Under the pieces are notes generated by a model. It was not told the DNA's origin and ran no database searches. It saw only the letters and a list, made by a program, of their open reading frames with translations. DNA of 64,000 bases from S015-6 sp964384945 (GTDB lineage Bacteria > Desulfobacterota > DSWW01): positions 17,839 through 81,838 of the forward strand of contig CAYLMK010000024.1 of NCBI GenBank assembly GCA_964384945.1, given 5' to 3'. Positions 1 to 9,115 of this stretch are shown one piece after another. The translations under genes and the position numbers were made by a program. The first letter of the stretch is position 1. Each line of letters opens with the position of its first letter.

Positions 1-243
1 ATGCGGAACGGCCTGCCGGCCATGACGGCCGAACGGAAGGCGGAGAGCATGCGTGCGATGCAGGCCATCGAAACGCTTCCGGCCGAGCAGAAGGAGGTGC
101 TTCTCCTGCGCTATTACCACGGGCTCGCGGAAGCCGAGGTCGCCGAGATCCTGGGCTGCCCGAGGGGCACGGTGAAGAGCCGCCTCCACCAGGCGGTCAA
201 GGCCGTCCGGGGCAGCCTCAGGGTGAAACCCGCGGGGGACTGA
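1..243 (+). CDS. ECF-type RNA polymerase sigma factor, C-terminal part
   Basis: Directs RNA polymerase to stress or envelope promoters. The frame is open from the first base and only 80 residues are present, whereas ECF factors have about 160-200, so the N-terminal region-2 part lies outside the window and the ATG at base 1 is probably internal. What remains is sigma region 4: LPAEQKEVLLLRYYHGL followed by the helix-turn-helix AEILGCPRGTVKSRL, which reads the -35 element. The stop is followed after three bases by the start of a zinc-finger anti-sigma gene, the usual sigma/anti-sigma pair. Family assignment is firm; the regulon is unknown. Confidence 0.88.
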   Translation: MRNGLPAMTAERKAESMRAMQAIETLPAEQKEVLLLRYYHGLAEAEVAEILGCPRGTVKSRLHQAVKAVRGSLRVKPAGD

Positions 244-246
244 GCC

Positions 247-774
247 TTGGAGAGGAGCCGGAACAGACTGGACTGTTCGGACTGCGAACAGAGGATTCTG
301 GGCGCGCAATCCCCGACCCATGCCCTGGCAGATTCGGGCGTATCGGATCACATCGCCGCCTGCGCAGATTGCAGGGAGCTTTACGAAGGGCTGGCGGAAA
401 TCGGGCCCGCCCTGGACCGATACCGGTTTCCGGAGCCCACGGAGGCGCTCCTGGAAAAGGTGGTGGGCCGCGCCCTGCAGATCCACGCCGCAAGACCGTC
501 TCCGGCGAGGGTCCCGGTCCGAGCGGGCGTGTTCCGCCTGCTCCTGGCCGGCCTCGTCTCCCTGCCGATGGTGGTCCTGATCAACGCCCTGATCGGGTGG
601 GCCCTGTACGAGGCGGCCGTATCGTTTCTTCCCAGGACGATCGCCCTCTACTGCGTAGGCCTGTTCGCGGTGTGGGCCTCCATGGCCGTTTCTCTGGGTT
701 ATGCGAGCCTCCCCCTGATGAGCGCTATCGTGAGCAGGCCCTCCGGCCTGCCAGACGGCACGGACCGACCCTGA
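247..774 (+). CDS. Zinc-finger anti-sigma factor, membrane-anchored
   Basis: Probably binds and silences the preceding ECF sigma factor. The start is a TTG four bases after the sigma stop; no ATG is available nearby. The N-terminus carries the zinc anti-sigma signature H35-x3-C39-x2-C42, preceded by an extra C10-x2-C13. Two hydrophobic segments at roughly residues 95-120 and 130-158 would anchor it in the inner membrane with the finger in the cytoplasm. Known for the family: the finger domain wraps the sigma factor and is released by signal or proteolysis. Here the signal is unknown; the PspC gene downstream suggests envelope stress. A small hairpin (775-780/785-790) lies just after the stop. 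Confidence 0.8.
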   Translation: MERSRNRLDCSDCEQRILGAQSPTHALADSGVSDHIAACADCRELYEGLAEIGPALDRYRFPEPTEALLEKVVGRALQIHAARPSPARVPVRAGVFRLLLAGLVSLPMVVLINALIGWALYEAAVSFLPRTIALYCVGLFAVWASMAVSLGYASLPLMSAIVSRPSGLPDGTDRP

Positions 775-850
775 TCCCGCACCGGCGGGAGGGGGCCAAG
801 ATGGCGGGTCAGGCCAAGGAACCGAACAGAACGGTTGCAGAGGAGAGAAT

Positions 851-1195
851 ATGGCAGACCAGGCGACCCAAAGATGCCCTTACTGTGCCGAAGAGATACG
901 GGCGGAGGCGATCAAGTGCAGGTACTGCGGCAGCCTGATCGGCCCGCTCCCGATCGCCGATGCGGTCACCCGGGCCTGGTACCGGTCCCGAAGAGACAAG
1001 ATGATCGCCGGCGTGTGCATGGGACTGGCCAGACAGTTCAACGTGTCCGTCACGCTCCTACGGCTCGCCTTCATCCTGGGCACCCTCTTCGGCGGATGGG
1101 GGGTCATCGTTTACGTCACTCTCTGGTTCATCATGCCCAAGGAGCCGGCCGCCTGGTTGGAAGAGAGAGTGACGCGCGGGGACCAGGGATTCTGA
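851..1195 (+). CDS. PspC-domain protein with N-terminal zinc ribbon
   Basis: Small 114-residue membrane protein. Residues 9-26 form a zinc ribbon (C9, C12, C23, C26); residues about 45-105 are a PspC domain with the typical DKMIAGVCMGLARQF start and a hydrophobic segment with a GG pair ending in WFIMPKE. PspC proteins sense membrane stress in the phage-shock response. A ribosome-binding site (gaggagaat) precedes the ATG. It follows the sigma/anti-sigma pair by 76 bases on the same strand and is probably in their operon or regulon. The zinc-ribbon plus PspC fusion is common in this group; its ligand is not known. Confidence 0.85.
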   Translation: MADQATQRCPYCAEEIRAEAIKCRYCGSLIGPLPIADAVTRAWYRSRRDKMIAGVCMGLARQFNVSVTLLRLAFILGTLFGGWGVIVYVTLWFIMPKEPAAWLEERVTRGDQGF

Positions 1196-1199
1196 GGCG

Positions 1200-1610
1200 A
1201 GAGGGAAAAGGGGCAAGGGGCGGTTGAGATTGACGCTCACAAGGAGCAGGGTGAGCAGAAACCGCCTCCGGGTCGCCGGCTTCCAGTCGTAGCAGAAAAA
1301 GGCGGCGCAAAAGAACGGGATGTAGACCGTCACGAACACGGGCACCGCCCCCCACCAGGGATACAGCCAGACGAACGCCGGGGTCTTGGCCAGAAAGATC
1401 TCGATGAACGAGATCAGGGCCGCGTTCACCCCGGCAAGGAAGAGGCGGTTGTTCACGCCCCAGATCTTCTTCCGCGGGTCCTCCGGCAGGAGCTTGCACA
1501 TCGCGAGCGCAATCACGGGGAACATCAGGCTGATCTCGACCCCCACCCCCGCCTCCCTTGCCCGCAAACCTCATGCTGTCTGCGAGAATGAGCAAAAACC
1601 CTGTTGACAC
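1200..1610 (-). pseudogene. Decayed membrane-protein gene (frameshifted)
   Basis: One minus-strand frame (from a TTG at 1567) encodes convincing membrane-protein sequence such as EISLMFPVIALAMCKLL, WWGAVPVFVTVYIPFF and RRRFLLTLLLVSVNL. The natural beginning seems to be in another frame, starting with GTG at 1610 (MSTGFLLILADSMRFAG); the frames meet at a G-rich tract around 1545-1563, so a one-base indel would join them. The frame then runs on into the antisense of the PspC gene, suggesting the true 3' end is lost. No function can be named. A sequencing error at the G-tract is an alternative. Confidence 0.45.
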
Positions 1611-1633
1611 GCCGCGATGAACTCTGCTATATG
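1604..1633 (+). promoter_or_regulatory. Sigma-70 type promoter upstream of the DUF1302 operon
   Basis: TTGACA at 1604-1609, an 18-base spacer, then TATATG at 1628-1633. It points toward the DUF1302-DUF1329-YCF48-RND operon that starts 450 bases downstream, and no closer plus-strand gene exists. Predicted transcript start is near 1640. Confidence 0.6.
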
Positions 1634-1639
1634 AAAATG

Positions 1640-2078
1640 AATGACGGCGCTCCCGATAAACAACCGTTTTAAAATACTGCTGGACCGCCGTCGTTGCGTT
1701 CCGGGCGCAACCTCCCTGAGTCCCGGTCAGCCGGCTGTGTGACGGATCCTGACTTTCGAGCGTGTGCGGAAGCGCGCTCTAAAAAGGCTGCCAAGGCGCA
1801 TACCGGCAGCCTTCGCTCAAGAGGGAACGATTCCGGCTTGTATACACAGGGCACCCAGAACCGCAGAAACCAGAGGCCGCCCGTCGGGGGCCTCCCCGTT
1901 AGGCTTTCACTCCTATCGTTCGACCCGCCAGCACACCTCCTGGGCAGGCAGTTTCCGTGTGTGTATCCGAAGAACCGGCGTCTTTGTTTGTGGCAACCCG
2001 AACCGGAGGAAGGGAGAGACAGCAAGTCGCTCTAAAACCGGAAATCTGGGAAAGATCGTTTTTGAACTCCGAAAACCG
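1640..2078 (+). promoter_or_regulatory. Long structured 5' leader of the DUF1302 operon
   Basis: About 450 bases separate the promoter from the ATG at 2091 and hold no credible gene. They contain a perfect 9-bp hairpin (1784-1792 pairs with 1805-1813, AAGGCTGCC/GGCAGCCTT) and a second strong hairpin (1873-1878 with 1889-1894, plus an inner CCC/GGG). The segment atacaca near 1842 can pair with tgtgtat near 1962, closing a domain of about 120 bases. No known riboswitch consensus was recognised. It may be a cis-regulatory RNA or only a long leader. Confidence 0.4.
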
Positions 2079-2090
2079 AAGGGGGGAAAG

Positions 2091-3986
2091 ATGGAGATCA
2101 AGACCGCCGCAAGATCCAGGTTGTTGGTAGGGAAGCCGATCTTTCCGGTTGCGCTGGCGATACTCATCGCCCTGAGCGTCGCCGGACCACCCGTCACGCC
2201 GCCCGCCTCGGCCATCACGGCCGACGTGGGCCCGCTCCAGGGATCCCTCGACACGACCGTCTCCGCCGGTGTCTCCGTCCGCGTGGAGGAAAGGGACCCG
2301 GCGCTCGTGGGCCAGACGAACGGCGGCCAGGCAGCCTCCGCGAACAGCGACGACGGAAACCTCAATTTCGACCAGTGGGACATCACCTCCCTCAACGTGA
2401 AGGTCCTCCACGAGGGAGAGTGGAAATGGAACAACTACTCCTTTTTCGGACGGTTCTACTATTTTTACGATTGGGCGATCATGAACTTCGACCCCGAGTT
2501 CCGGCCCTTCACCGACCAGGCCCAGCGCCGAGCGGGCATGAACATCAAGCTGCTCGATGCATACCTGGCCGGCAACTGGGAAGTCCTGGGCCGGCCCGTG
2601 ACGGTGAAGCTCGGCAACCAGGTGCTGAGCTGGGGCGAGAGCACCTTCATCCAGAACGGGATCAACAGCATCAACCCCGTGGACGTGAGCGCCCTGCGGG
2701 TGGCCGGCGCGGAGCTGAAGGAGGCGCTGCTGCCGGTGCCGATGATGAGCTTCAGCACCGACCTTGTGACAAACCTGTCCCTCGAGGGCTTCTACCAGTT
2801 CTACTGGGACAACACCGAAATCGAGCCTGCCGGCACCTTCTTCTCTTCGACCGACATTGCGAGCCCGGGCGCCTACAAGGCCATGCTCGGATTCGGGCTG
2901 GCGCCGCCATACGGCCCGACCGACAACCCGGATGCCGCCGTTGGATCCCGTCCGCCGTTCGGCAGCCAGATCCCGAGGATGGAGGACGACGAGGCGGACC
3001 ACATGGGCCAGGGAGGCGTCGCCCTGCGGTACTTTGCGGACTGGCTGCGGGGCGGCACCGAGTTCGGCTTCTACTGGGAGCACATCCACAGCCGCACGCC
3101 GCTCTTGAGCGGCGTCACCGGCAACGCGCCGCCGACGGAAACGCTCGACCTGATCCTCTGGGGGCTCATCAACGGAGACTATGCGAGCGGCGGCGGGTAC
3201 TTCCGGGAATTCCCGGAAGACATTGACGTCGTGGGCACGAGCATGAGCATGCAGATGCCTTACGGGGTCGCCCTCCAGGGGGAGGTGACCGGCCGCCTGG
3301 ACCAGCCGATTCAGGTCGATGACGTGGAACTGCTCCTGGGTTCGTACTCCCCTCTCGACCCCACGCTGGTTGCGCTGCGAGGCCTGCCCGAAGGCACCGT
3401 CATCTTCGGCCGGAGCCAGCTCATCCAGGACCAGGGGCCCATCGGCTTCAATGAATACCTGCGCGGCTGGAAGCGCAAGGACATACTCCAGGCCCAGGCC
3501 ACGGCGACCAAGATCTGGGGACCCACCCTCGGGACGGACCAGATCGTCTTCCTCTGCGAGGTGGGCGCTACCTGGGTCTTCGACATGGAAGACAAGAGCG
3601 TACTCCGTTACGAGGGCCCGGGAACCTTCACCAGCGGCAATCCGTTCTTCACTGCCTCGGGGGCCCAGCCCTACACCACGACGGCAGGGTTCGCCGATTC
3701 CTTCTCCTGGGGATACCGCCTTGTGAGCCGCCTGGATTTCTACAACTTCATCGGCCCGCTCACCTTCCAGCCCGTGTTTGCATGGTCCCACGATGTGGAG
3801 GGCACCACGCCCGCGCCGATCAGCAACTTCGTCGATAGCCGCAAGATCATGACCCTGGGCCTCAACTTCGACTATCTGAACAGCATGAAGGCGGGCCTGT
3901 CGTACACGATGTATTTCGATGGAGGACAGTACAATGCGATCCACGATCGTGACTTCTTGTCCTTCAGCACGAGCCTTTCCTTCTAG
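2091..3986 (+). CDS. DUF1302 family outer-membrane beta-barrel protein
   Basis: A 631-residue exported protein. The start at 2091 is chosen because a strong ribosome-binding site (AGGGGGGAAAG) sits directly before ATG and the next residues form a signal peptide (LLVGKPIFPVALAILIALSV, then a cut after PPASA). The body is rich in alternating aromatic strands and ends SFSTSLSF with a terminal Phe, the outer-membrane barrel assembly signal. DUF1302 proteins occur beside DUF1329 and MMPL/RND pumps in bacteria that handle steroids, long-chain lipids and other hydrophobic compounds; the exact substrate is not established. Here it is the first gene of exactly that operon. Confidence 0.85.
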   Translation: MEIKTAARSRLLVGKPIFPVALAILIALSVAGPPVTPPASAITADVGPLQGSLDTTVSAGVSVRVEERDPALVGQTNGGQAASANSDDGNLNFDQWDITSLNVKVLHEGEWKWNNYSFFGRFYYFYDWAIMNFDPEFRPFTDQAQRRAGMNIKLLDAYLAGNWEVLGRPVTVKLGNQVLSWGESTFIQNGINSINPVDVSALRVAGAELKEALLPVPMMSFSTDLVTNLSLEGFYQFYWDNTEIEPAGTFFSSTDIASPGAYKAMLGFGLAPPYGPTDNPDAAVGSRPPFGSQIPRMEDDEADHMGQGGVALRYFADWLRGGTEFGFYWEHIHSRTPLLSGVTGNAPPTETLDLILWGLINGDYASGGGYFREFPEDIDVVGTSMSMQMPYGVALQGEVTGRLDQPIQVDDVELLLGSYSPLDPTLVALRGLPEGTVIFGRSQLIQDQGPIGFNEYLRGWKRKDILQAQATATKIWGPTLGTDQIVFLCEVGATWVFDMEDKSVLRYEGPGTFTSGNPFFTASGAQPYTTTAGFADSFSWGYRLVSRLDFYNFIGPLTFQPVFAWSHDVEGTTPAPISNFVDSRKIMTLGLNFDYLNSMKAGLSYTMYFDGGQYNAIHDRDFLSFSTSLSF

Positions 3987-4030
3987 CGCAACGAGCGTGA
4001 CGGAACCCCACACGAAGAGGAGAAAGTATT

Positions 4031-5404
4031 ATGCGTAAAGCGATCACGTGGATTTTTGCTTCTGCGTTCATCCTGGCTGCTTTTGTCGCAGCCGCCCCGG
4101 TCGAGGCCAAGGTCTCGGCCGAGGAGGCCAAGAAGCTCACGGACGGAACGCTCACCCCCTTCGGGGCCGACCCCAAGGGCAACGCGGAAGGGACGATCCC
4201 GGAGTGGACCGGGGGCATCACCGAGTGGCCCGCCGGGTACAAGGAAGGGATGCGGCACATCGACCCGTTCGCGGGTGACCAGGTCCTGTTCACGATCACT
4301 GCCGCGAACGCCTCCGAGTATGCGGACAAGCTCTCGCCGGGCCAACTCGCCATGTTCCAGCGCTACCCGAACACCTGGAAGATGAATGTCTACACGTCGC
4401 GCCGCTCCGCCTCCTACCCGAAACGCCAGTACGAGTATGCCGTGAAGAACGCCACGACGGCCGAACTGGCCGAAGGGGGCAACGGCGTGCTCAACTCTGC
4501 CGAGTCCGTCCCCTTCCCGATCCCGAAGGTGGGCCTCGAATGCATTTGGAACCACCTGCTGCGCTTCCGGAACGACACGCTCTTCCGGGAATACGCCTCG
4601 GTGGCCCCCACGCCGAGCGGCCAGTACACGGTGATCACGGTGCGGGAAAAGATCCTGATTCCCTATTCGGCACCGGGCGCGACCGTGGACACGATCGAGA
4701 ACAAGCTTCTCCTTTTCCTCCAGGAGGTGACCGCCCCGGCCCGGCTGGCCGGCCAGATCCTGCTCGTCCACGAAACCCTCGACCAGGTCAAGGAGTCTCG
4801 AAAGGCCTGGACGTACAATCCCGGCCAGCGCCGGGTCCGGCTGGCGCCGAACATCGCCTACGACAATCCGGGCACGGCATCGGACGGGCAGCGGACCTCG
4901 GACCAGCTCGACATGTTCAACGGAGCGCCCGACCGCTACGAATGGACCCTGGTCGGCAAGAAGGAAATGTACATTCCCTACAATTCGTACAAGCTTCACA
5001 GCGACACGGTAAAGATTGCCGACATCATCAAGGCGGGACACGTCAACCCGGACCTCCTGCGGTACGAACTGCACCGGGTATGGGTCGTGGAGGCCAACCT
5101 GAAAAAGGGCACAAGACACATCTATGCAAAGAGGGTCTTCTATCTCGACGAGGACACCTATTCCATCTGCGCGGCGGACAACTACGACGCCCGGCTCGAG
5201 ATCTGGCGGGTCCAGGAAAACCACCAGATCAACTACTACGATATGCCGCTGGTAGGCGCCACGATGGAGGCCGTCTACGACCTCCAGAACGGGCGGTACG
5301 TGGCCCTCGGCTTGACGAACGAGGGCCTGACGTGGAGCTTCAAGGAGAAGTTCCCCAAGGAGATGTTCACGCCAGCCGAGGTCCGCAGGATGGGACTCCG
5401 CTAG
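4031..5404 (+). CDS. DUF1329 periplasmic/outer-membrane-associated protein
   Basis: A 457-residue DUF1329 protein with an N-terminal signal peptide (MRKAITWIFASAFILAAFVA, cut near PVEA-KVSA). The family start KLTDGTLTPFGADPKGNAEG and the motif PEWTGGI are typical. DUF1329 proteins have a LolB-like lipid-carrier type fold and accompany DUF1302 barrels; a role in carrying hydrophobic molecules across the periplasm is inferred. The site AGGAGA precedes the ATG by eight bases. It lies 44 bases after the DUF1302 gene and the four-gene order matches the conserved cluster. Confidence 0.88.
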   Translation: MRKAITWIFASAFILAAFVAAAPVEAKVSAEEAKKLTDGTLTPFGADPKGNAEGTIPEWTGGITEWPAGYKEGMRHIDPFAGDQVLFTITAANASEYADKLSPGQLAMFQRYPNTWKMNVYTSRRSASYPKRQYEYAVKNATTAELAEGGNGVLNSAESVPFPIPKVGLECIWNHLLRFRNDTLFREYASVAPTPSGQYTVITVREKILIPYSAPGATVDTIENKLLLFLQEVTAPARLAGQILLVHETLDQVKESRKAWTYNPGQRRVRLAPNIAYDNPGTASDGQRTSDQLDMFNGAPDRYEWTLVGKKEMYIPYNSYKLHSDTVKIADIIKAGHVNPDLLRYELHRVWVVEANLKKGTRHIYAKRVFYLDEDTYSICAADNYDARLEIWRVQENHQINYYDMPLVGATMEAVYDLQNGRYVALGLTNEGLTWSFKEKFPKEMFTPAEVRRMGLR

Positions 5405-5497
5405 CCGGAAGGCGTACCAGCGTCAGGAGGCCGGCCGGTGACTGGTTCCTACGCGGAAGCAGGCACCGGCCGGCCTTTCCAGGTGGAGGAGCCTCTC

Positions 5498-6508
5498 ATG
5501 AAGCGACCCGCAGGCATTGCGTTTTCGAGCCCGGCCTCTCGCCGGGTTTTCCTGGCAGCCGTCTTCCTCAGCGCTGCCGTCCTTGCGTTTTTCGCCCCTC
5601 TTTCCGTTTCCAGGGCCGAAGAACCCTCCTCGGACGCCATCGAGTGGTCCGAGACGGCGCGCCTCGCGCCCAGGTCCCTACTGCTGGATGCGGCGCAGGC
5701 GGAGGGCCGTATCTTTGCGGTCGGGGAGCGCGGACACATTCTCGTCTCCGAGGACGGCGGGGAAACCTGGGTTCAGGCCCGCGTGCCGACGCGCAGCATG
5801 CTCAACGCCGTTGCCGCGGCCGACGCGAAACGGGCCTGGGCGGTCGGCCACGACTCGGTGATCGTCCACACGAGCGACGGCGGAACCACCTGGGAGCGCC
5901 AGCATTGGGCGCCCGAGGATGCATCCCCTCTGTTCGACGTGTGGTTCGAAGACGCAAGCCACGGCATAGCGGTCGGGGCCTATGCCTATTTCCTGGAGAC
6001 CCGCGACGGCGGAAAAACCTGGGAACTCCGCACGGTGGACGAGGAGGAGAGGCACTGGTTCAGCATCGTGCAAGGCCCGGATGGCACCCTCTTCGTTGCC
6101 GCGGAAATGGGCGTCGTATTCCGGTCCGAGGACAAGGGCGAAACATGGACGCCCCTGGAAACTCCTTACAAGGGCAGCTTCTTCGGCGCCGCGGTGCTGA
6201 AGGACGGCGCCGTGCTGGTTTTCGGCCTGCGGGGACAGGTGTACCGATCCGCCGACCGAGGGCAGACCTGGCAGCAGACCAAGGTCGATACCACCGCCGG
6301 CCTTCAGACAGGCCTCCCGTTGGCGGACGGCACCCTGATCATCGCGGGCCTGAGCGGAACGATCCTGTTGAGCCGGGACGGCGGAAGGACCTTCCACAAT
6401 TCCAGCCGGCCCGACCGGCTGGGCATCTCCTCCCTGATCGAGACAGGCTCCAAGGGACTGCTCCTGATCGGTGAGGGCGGCATCCACCGGGTCGACCACT
6501 TCAAGTAG
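5498..6508 (+). CDS. YCF48/BNR-like beta-propeller, exported
   Basis: A 336-residue propeller with six Asp-box repeats (SEDGGETW, SDGGTTW, TRDGGKTW, SEDKGETW, SADRGQTW, SRDGGRTF), resembling the photosystem assembly factor YCF48/Hcf136. The start at 5498 is preferred over upstream codons because GGAGG lies eight bases before the ATG and a signal peptide follows (RRVFLAAVFLSAAVLAFFAP, cut after SVSRA). Such proteins sit between the DUF1329 and RND genes in this conserved operon and probably act as a periplasmic adaptor or scaffold for the pump; this is inference from context. Confidence 0.85.
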   Translation: MKRPAGIAFSSPASRRVFLAAVFLSAAVLAFFAPLSVSRAEEPSSDAIEWSETARLAPRSLLLDAAQAEGRIFAVGERGHILVSEDGGETWVQARVPTRSMLNAVAAADAKRAWAVGHDSVIVHTSDGGTTWERQHWAPEDASPLFDVWFEDASHGIAVGAYAYFLETRDGGKTWELRTVDEEERHWFSIVQGPDGTLFVAAEMGVVFRSEDKGETWTPLETPYKGSFFGAAVLKDGAVLVFGLRGQVYRSADRGQTWQQTKVDTTAGLQTGLPLADGTLIIAGLSGTILLSRDGGRTFHNSSRPDRLGISSLIETGSKGLLLIGEGGIHRVDHFK

Positions 6509-6554
6509 AAAGACCCTTCCACTCACTCCATACAGATCGCTTGGGCGGGGAACC

Positions 6555-8879
6555 ATGAGGGAAAAAGCAGTCGCCGCAATCGAAGGGATCCTATTTGCCC
6601 ACAGAAAGCTGGTGCTCCTTGTATTCGGCCTGGTCACCCTCGTCATGTGCTACGAGGTGACGCAGATCAAGATCGACGCCGGGTTCGAGAAGCTCCTGCC
6701 GCTCAAACATCCTTACATGAAGACCTTCCTGCAGTACCGGGAGGAGTTCGGGGGCGCCAACCGCCTCCTGATCGCGGCCCGGACGAAGAAGGAGGGGGGC
6801 GATATCTTCACGCCCGAATTCTTCAAGATGTTCGAGCAGGTCACCAACGAGGTCTTCTTCCTGCCGGGCGTGAACAAGAGCACTGTGCAATCCATCTACA
6901 CGCCCAATGTCCGCTTCACCGAGATCGTGGAGGGCGGGTTCGCCGGGGGCAACGTGATCCCCGCGGAGTTCCGGCCCACCCCCGAATGGCTGGAGCGTGT
7001 CCGCGAGAACATCCTGAAGGCGGGGATCGTGGGGCGGCTCGTGGCCAACGATTTCACCGCCGCCATGGTGAGCGCGCAGCTCGTCGAGATCGACCCGAAA
7101 ACGGGCGAGAAGCTCGACTACATCCAGGTCGCGCGACAGCTCGAGACGAACATCCGCGACAGGTTCGAGAACGAGGATGTGGACATTCATATCATCGGTT
7201 TCGCGAAGATGATCGGAGACATCGCGGACGGCGCCGCCGGCGTGGTGATGTTCTTCGGCGTGGCCTTCCTCGTCACCTGGGCCCTGGTCTTCATCTTCAC
7301 GCGCTCGCAACGGCTCACGCTTCTGGCGCTCACGTGCTCGGTGGTCGCGGTGATCTGGGCCCTCGGACTGCTCCGGCTCGTCGGCTTCGGGATCGATCCC
7401 ATGTCCATCCTGGTACCCTTTCTCGTCTTCGCCATCGGGGTGTCCCACGGCGTGCAGATGGTCAACGGCGTCTCCTCCGAGATCCAGGAGGGCGCGGACA
7501 TCCTGGGCGCGGCGCGAGGGGCCTTCCGGCGCCTGGTGATCCCGGGCGGGGTGGCCCTGATCACGGACGGCATCGGGTTCCTGACGATCCTGTTCATCCA
7601 GATCCGGATGATCCAGGAGCTGGCTCTGACCGCGGCCCTGGGCGTGCTGGTGATCATCCTGACGAACCTGATCCTGCTTCCGGTCCTGCTGTCGTTCATG
7701 AACATCGGGGACAAGTACCGGCAGCGGATGGTCCGGGCTGCGGAACTCAGAGAGCATCTTTGGAAGATCCTCGCGCGAGTGTCGCAGAAGAAGCCGGCCC
7801 TGGTCATCATCTTCTTCTCCGCCGTCCTTCTCGCCTTCGGAGCCTACCAGGCGCCGAAGCTCGACATCGGCGACATGGAGGCGGGCGTCCCCGAGCTCAG
7901 GCAGGAATCCCGGTACAACCAGGATGCGGCCATGATCGTGAGCAAGTTCTCCATCGGCGTGGACATCCTGACGGCGATCGCCGAGACGATTCCCAACGGC
8001 TGTATCGAGTACGACGTCATGGCCGAGATCGACCGCTTCCAGTGGACGGTAGCCAACGTTCCGGGCGTGCAGTCCACGATCTCCATGCCCCAGGTGGTCA
8101 AGGTGATCAACGCCGGCTGGAACGAGGGAAACCTCAAGTGGAGGGTCCTGCCCCGCAAGTCGGTCACCATGGTGCAATCGGTCACGCCGATCGAAACATC
8201 CACCGGGCTGCTCAACGGCAATTGCAGCGCCATGCCGGTCATGATCTTCACCGAGGACCACAAGGCCGGGACGATCAACCGCATCATCGACGTCATCGAG
8301 GACTTCGCGGCGAAGAGCAATTCGGAGCGTCACACGTTCCGCCTCGCCACGGGCAACGTGGGCGTGATGGCGGCCACGAACCAGGTGGTGTCGGCCACGC
8401 AATTGCCCATCCTGCTCTGGGTCTGGGCGGCCGTGATCGTTCTCTGCCTGATCACCTTCCGGTCGATCCGGGTCGTCCTTTGCATCATCGTTCCCCTGGG
8501 CATCGTATCGATTCTCTGCAACGCACTGATGAGCCTCATGAGCATCGGGCTCAAGGTGAACACCCTGCCCGTGGCCGCCCTGGGCGTGGGAATCGGCGTG
8601 GACTACGGAATTTACATCTTCAGCCGCCTGCTCAGTTCGATGGAAGAGGGAGCGAGCCTGCCGGAGGCCTACATCCGGACCCTGCGCACCACGGGCGCCG
8701 CCGTGCTCGTGACGGGCCTGACGCTGGCCATCGGTGTGAGCACATGGATCTTCTCGGCCCTGAAGTTCCAGGCGGACATGGGTCTCCTGCTCTCCTTCAT
8801 GTTTCTCGGGAACATGCTGGGCGCCCTGCTTCTTCTGCCCTCGCTGGCCTATTTCATCATCCGGGAAAAGAAGAGCTGA
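6555..8879 (+). CDS. MMPL/RND family transporter
   Basis: A 774-residue inner-membrane pump of the MMPL/hydrophobe-exporter branch of RND proteins. It starts at ATG 6555 (RREKA-type basic start, first membrane helix LVLLVFGLVTLVMCYE), has a large periplasmic loop to about residue 215, a helix bundle with GVSHGVQMVNG, a second periplasmic loop, and a closing bundle with LGVGIGVDYGIYIFSRLL containing the conserved Asp-Tyr pair. Proton-driven transport of lipids or other hydrophobic molecules is the family role. It is the last gene of the DUF1302-DUF1329-YCF48 operon, 46 bases after the propeller. Confidence 0.92.
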   Translation: MREKAVAAIEGILFAHRKLVLLVFGLVTLVMCYEVTQIKIDAGFEKLLPLKHPYMKTFLQYREEFGGANRLLIAARTKKEGGDIFTPEFFKMFEQVTNEVFFLPGVNKSTVQSIYTPNVRFTEIVEGGFAGGNVIPAEFRPTPEWLERVRENILKAGIVGRLVANDFTAAMVSAQLVEIDPKTGEKLDYIQVARQLETNIRDRFENEDVDIHIIGFAKMIGDIADGAAGVVMFFGVAFLVTWALVFIFTRSQRLTLLALTCSVVAVIWALGLLRLVGFGIDPMSILVPFLVFAIGVSHGVQMVNGVSSEIQEGADILGAARGAFRRLVIPGGVALITDGIGFLTILFIQIRMIQELALTAALGVLVIILTNLILLPVLLSFMNIGDKYRQRMVRAAELREHLWKILARVSQKKPALVIIFFSAVLLAFGAYQAPKLDIGDMEAGVPELRQESRYNQDAAMIVSKFSIGVDILTAIAETIPNGCIEYDVMAEIDRFQWTVANVPGVQSTISMPQVVKVINAGWNEGNLKWRVLPRKSVTMVQSVTPIETSTGLLNGNCSAMPVMIFTEDHKAGTINRIIDVIEDFAAKSNSERHTFRLATGNVGVMAATNQVVSATQLPILLWVWAAVIVLCLITFRSIRVVLCIIVPLGIVSILCNALMSLMSIGLKVNTLPVAALGVGIGVDYGIYIFSRLLSSMEEGASLPEAYIRTLRTTGAAVLVTGLTLAIGVSTWIFSALKFQADMGLLLSFMFLGNMLGALLLLPSLAYFIIREKKS

Positions 8880-8885
8880 GAAGAC

Positions 8886-8925
8886 GAGGAGGAAACGCTC
8901 AAGCCAGCAGGCGCGTTTCCTCCTC
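8886..8925 (+). terminator. Strong hairpin ending the RND operon
   Basis: A perfect 13-bp inverted repeat, GAGGAGGAAACGC (8886-8898) and its complement (8913-8925) with a 14-base loop, begins six bases after the RND stop. There is no T-run, so termination may be Rho-assisted or the hairpin may protect the mRNA 3' end. Confidence 0.55.
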
Positions 8926-9115
8926 CCCGGCACGGGGGAATCCCTCCCCGACCGACCGGGCGTTCCGCTGAATCGAGAGAATCCATCCCTGCGGCATCCC
9001 CACCCTCCGCGGCACGGAAGGAGGCTTCATCAGGAATCCTTTTGCATTGGGCGTCCCGGACAGGAAGGCCGTGGAAGCGAACGGGATGTACGCTCTCCCG
9101 CAGCAAGGCGATCCC

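Noticed and set aside
1830..1970. A c-di-GMP (GEMM) riboswitch, suggested by cacagggc and a closing stem
   Set aside because: The conserved GCAAAC and tetraloop-receptor parts are not present; kept only as an unassigned structured leader.
1899..4013. A 704-residue open frame antisense to the DUF1302 gene
   Set aside because: High-GC antisense shadow; the plus strand has a signal peptide, ribosome-binding site and family match, while the antisense frame is low-complexity His/Glu/Val/Arg.
6591..8933. A 780-residue open frame antisense to the RND pump
   Set aside because: Shadow of a real transporter; Asp/His/Arg-rich translation with no domain.
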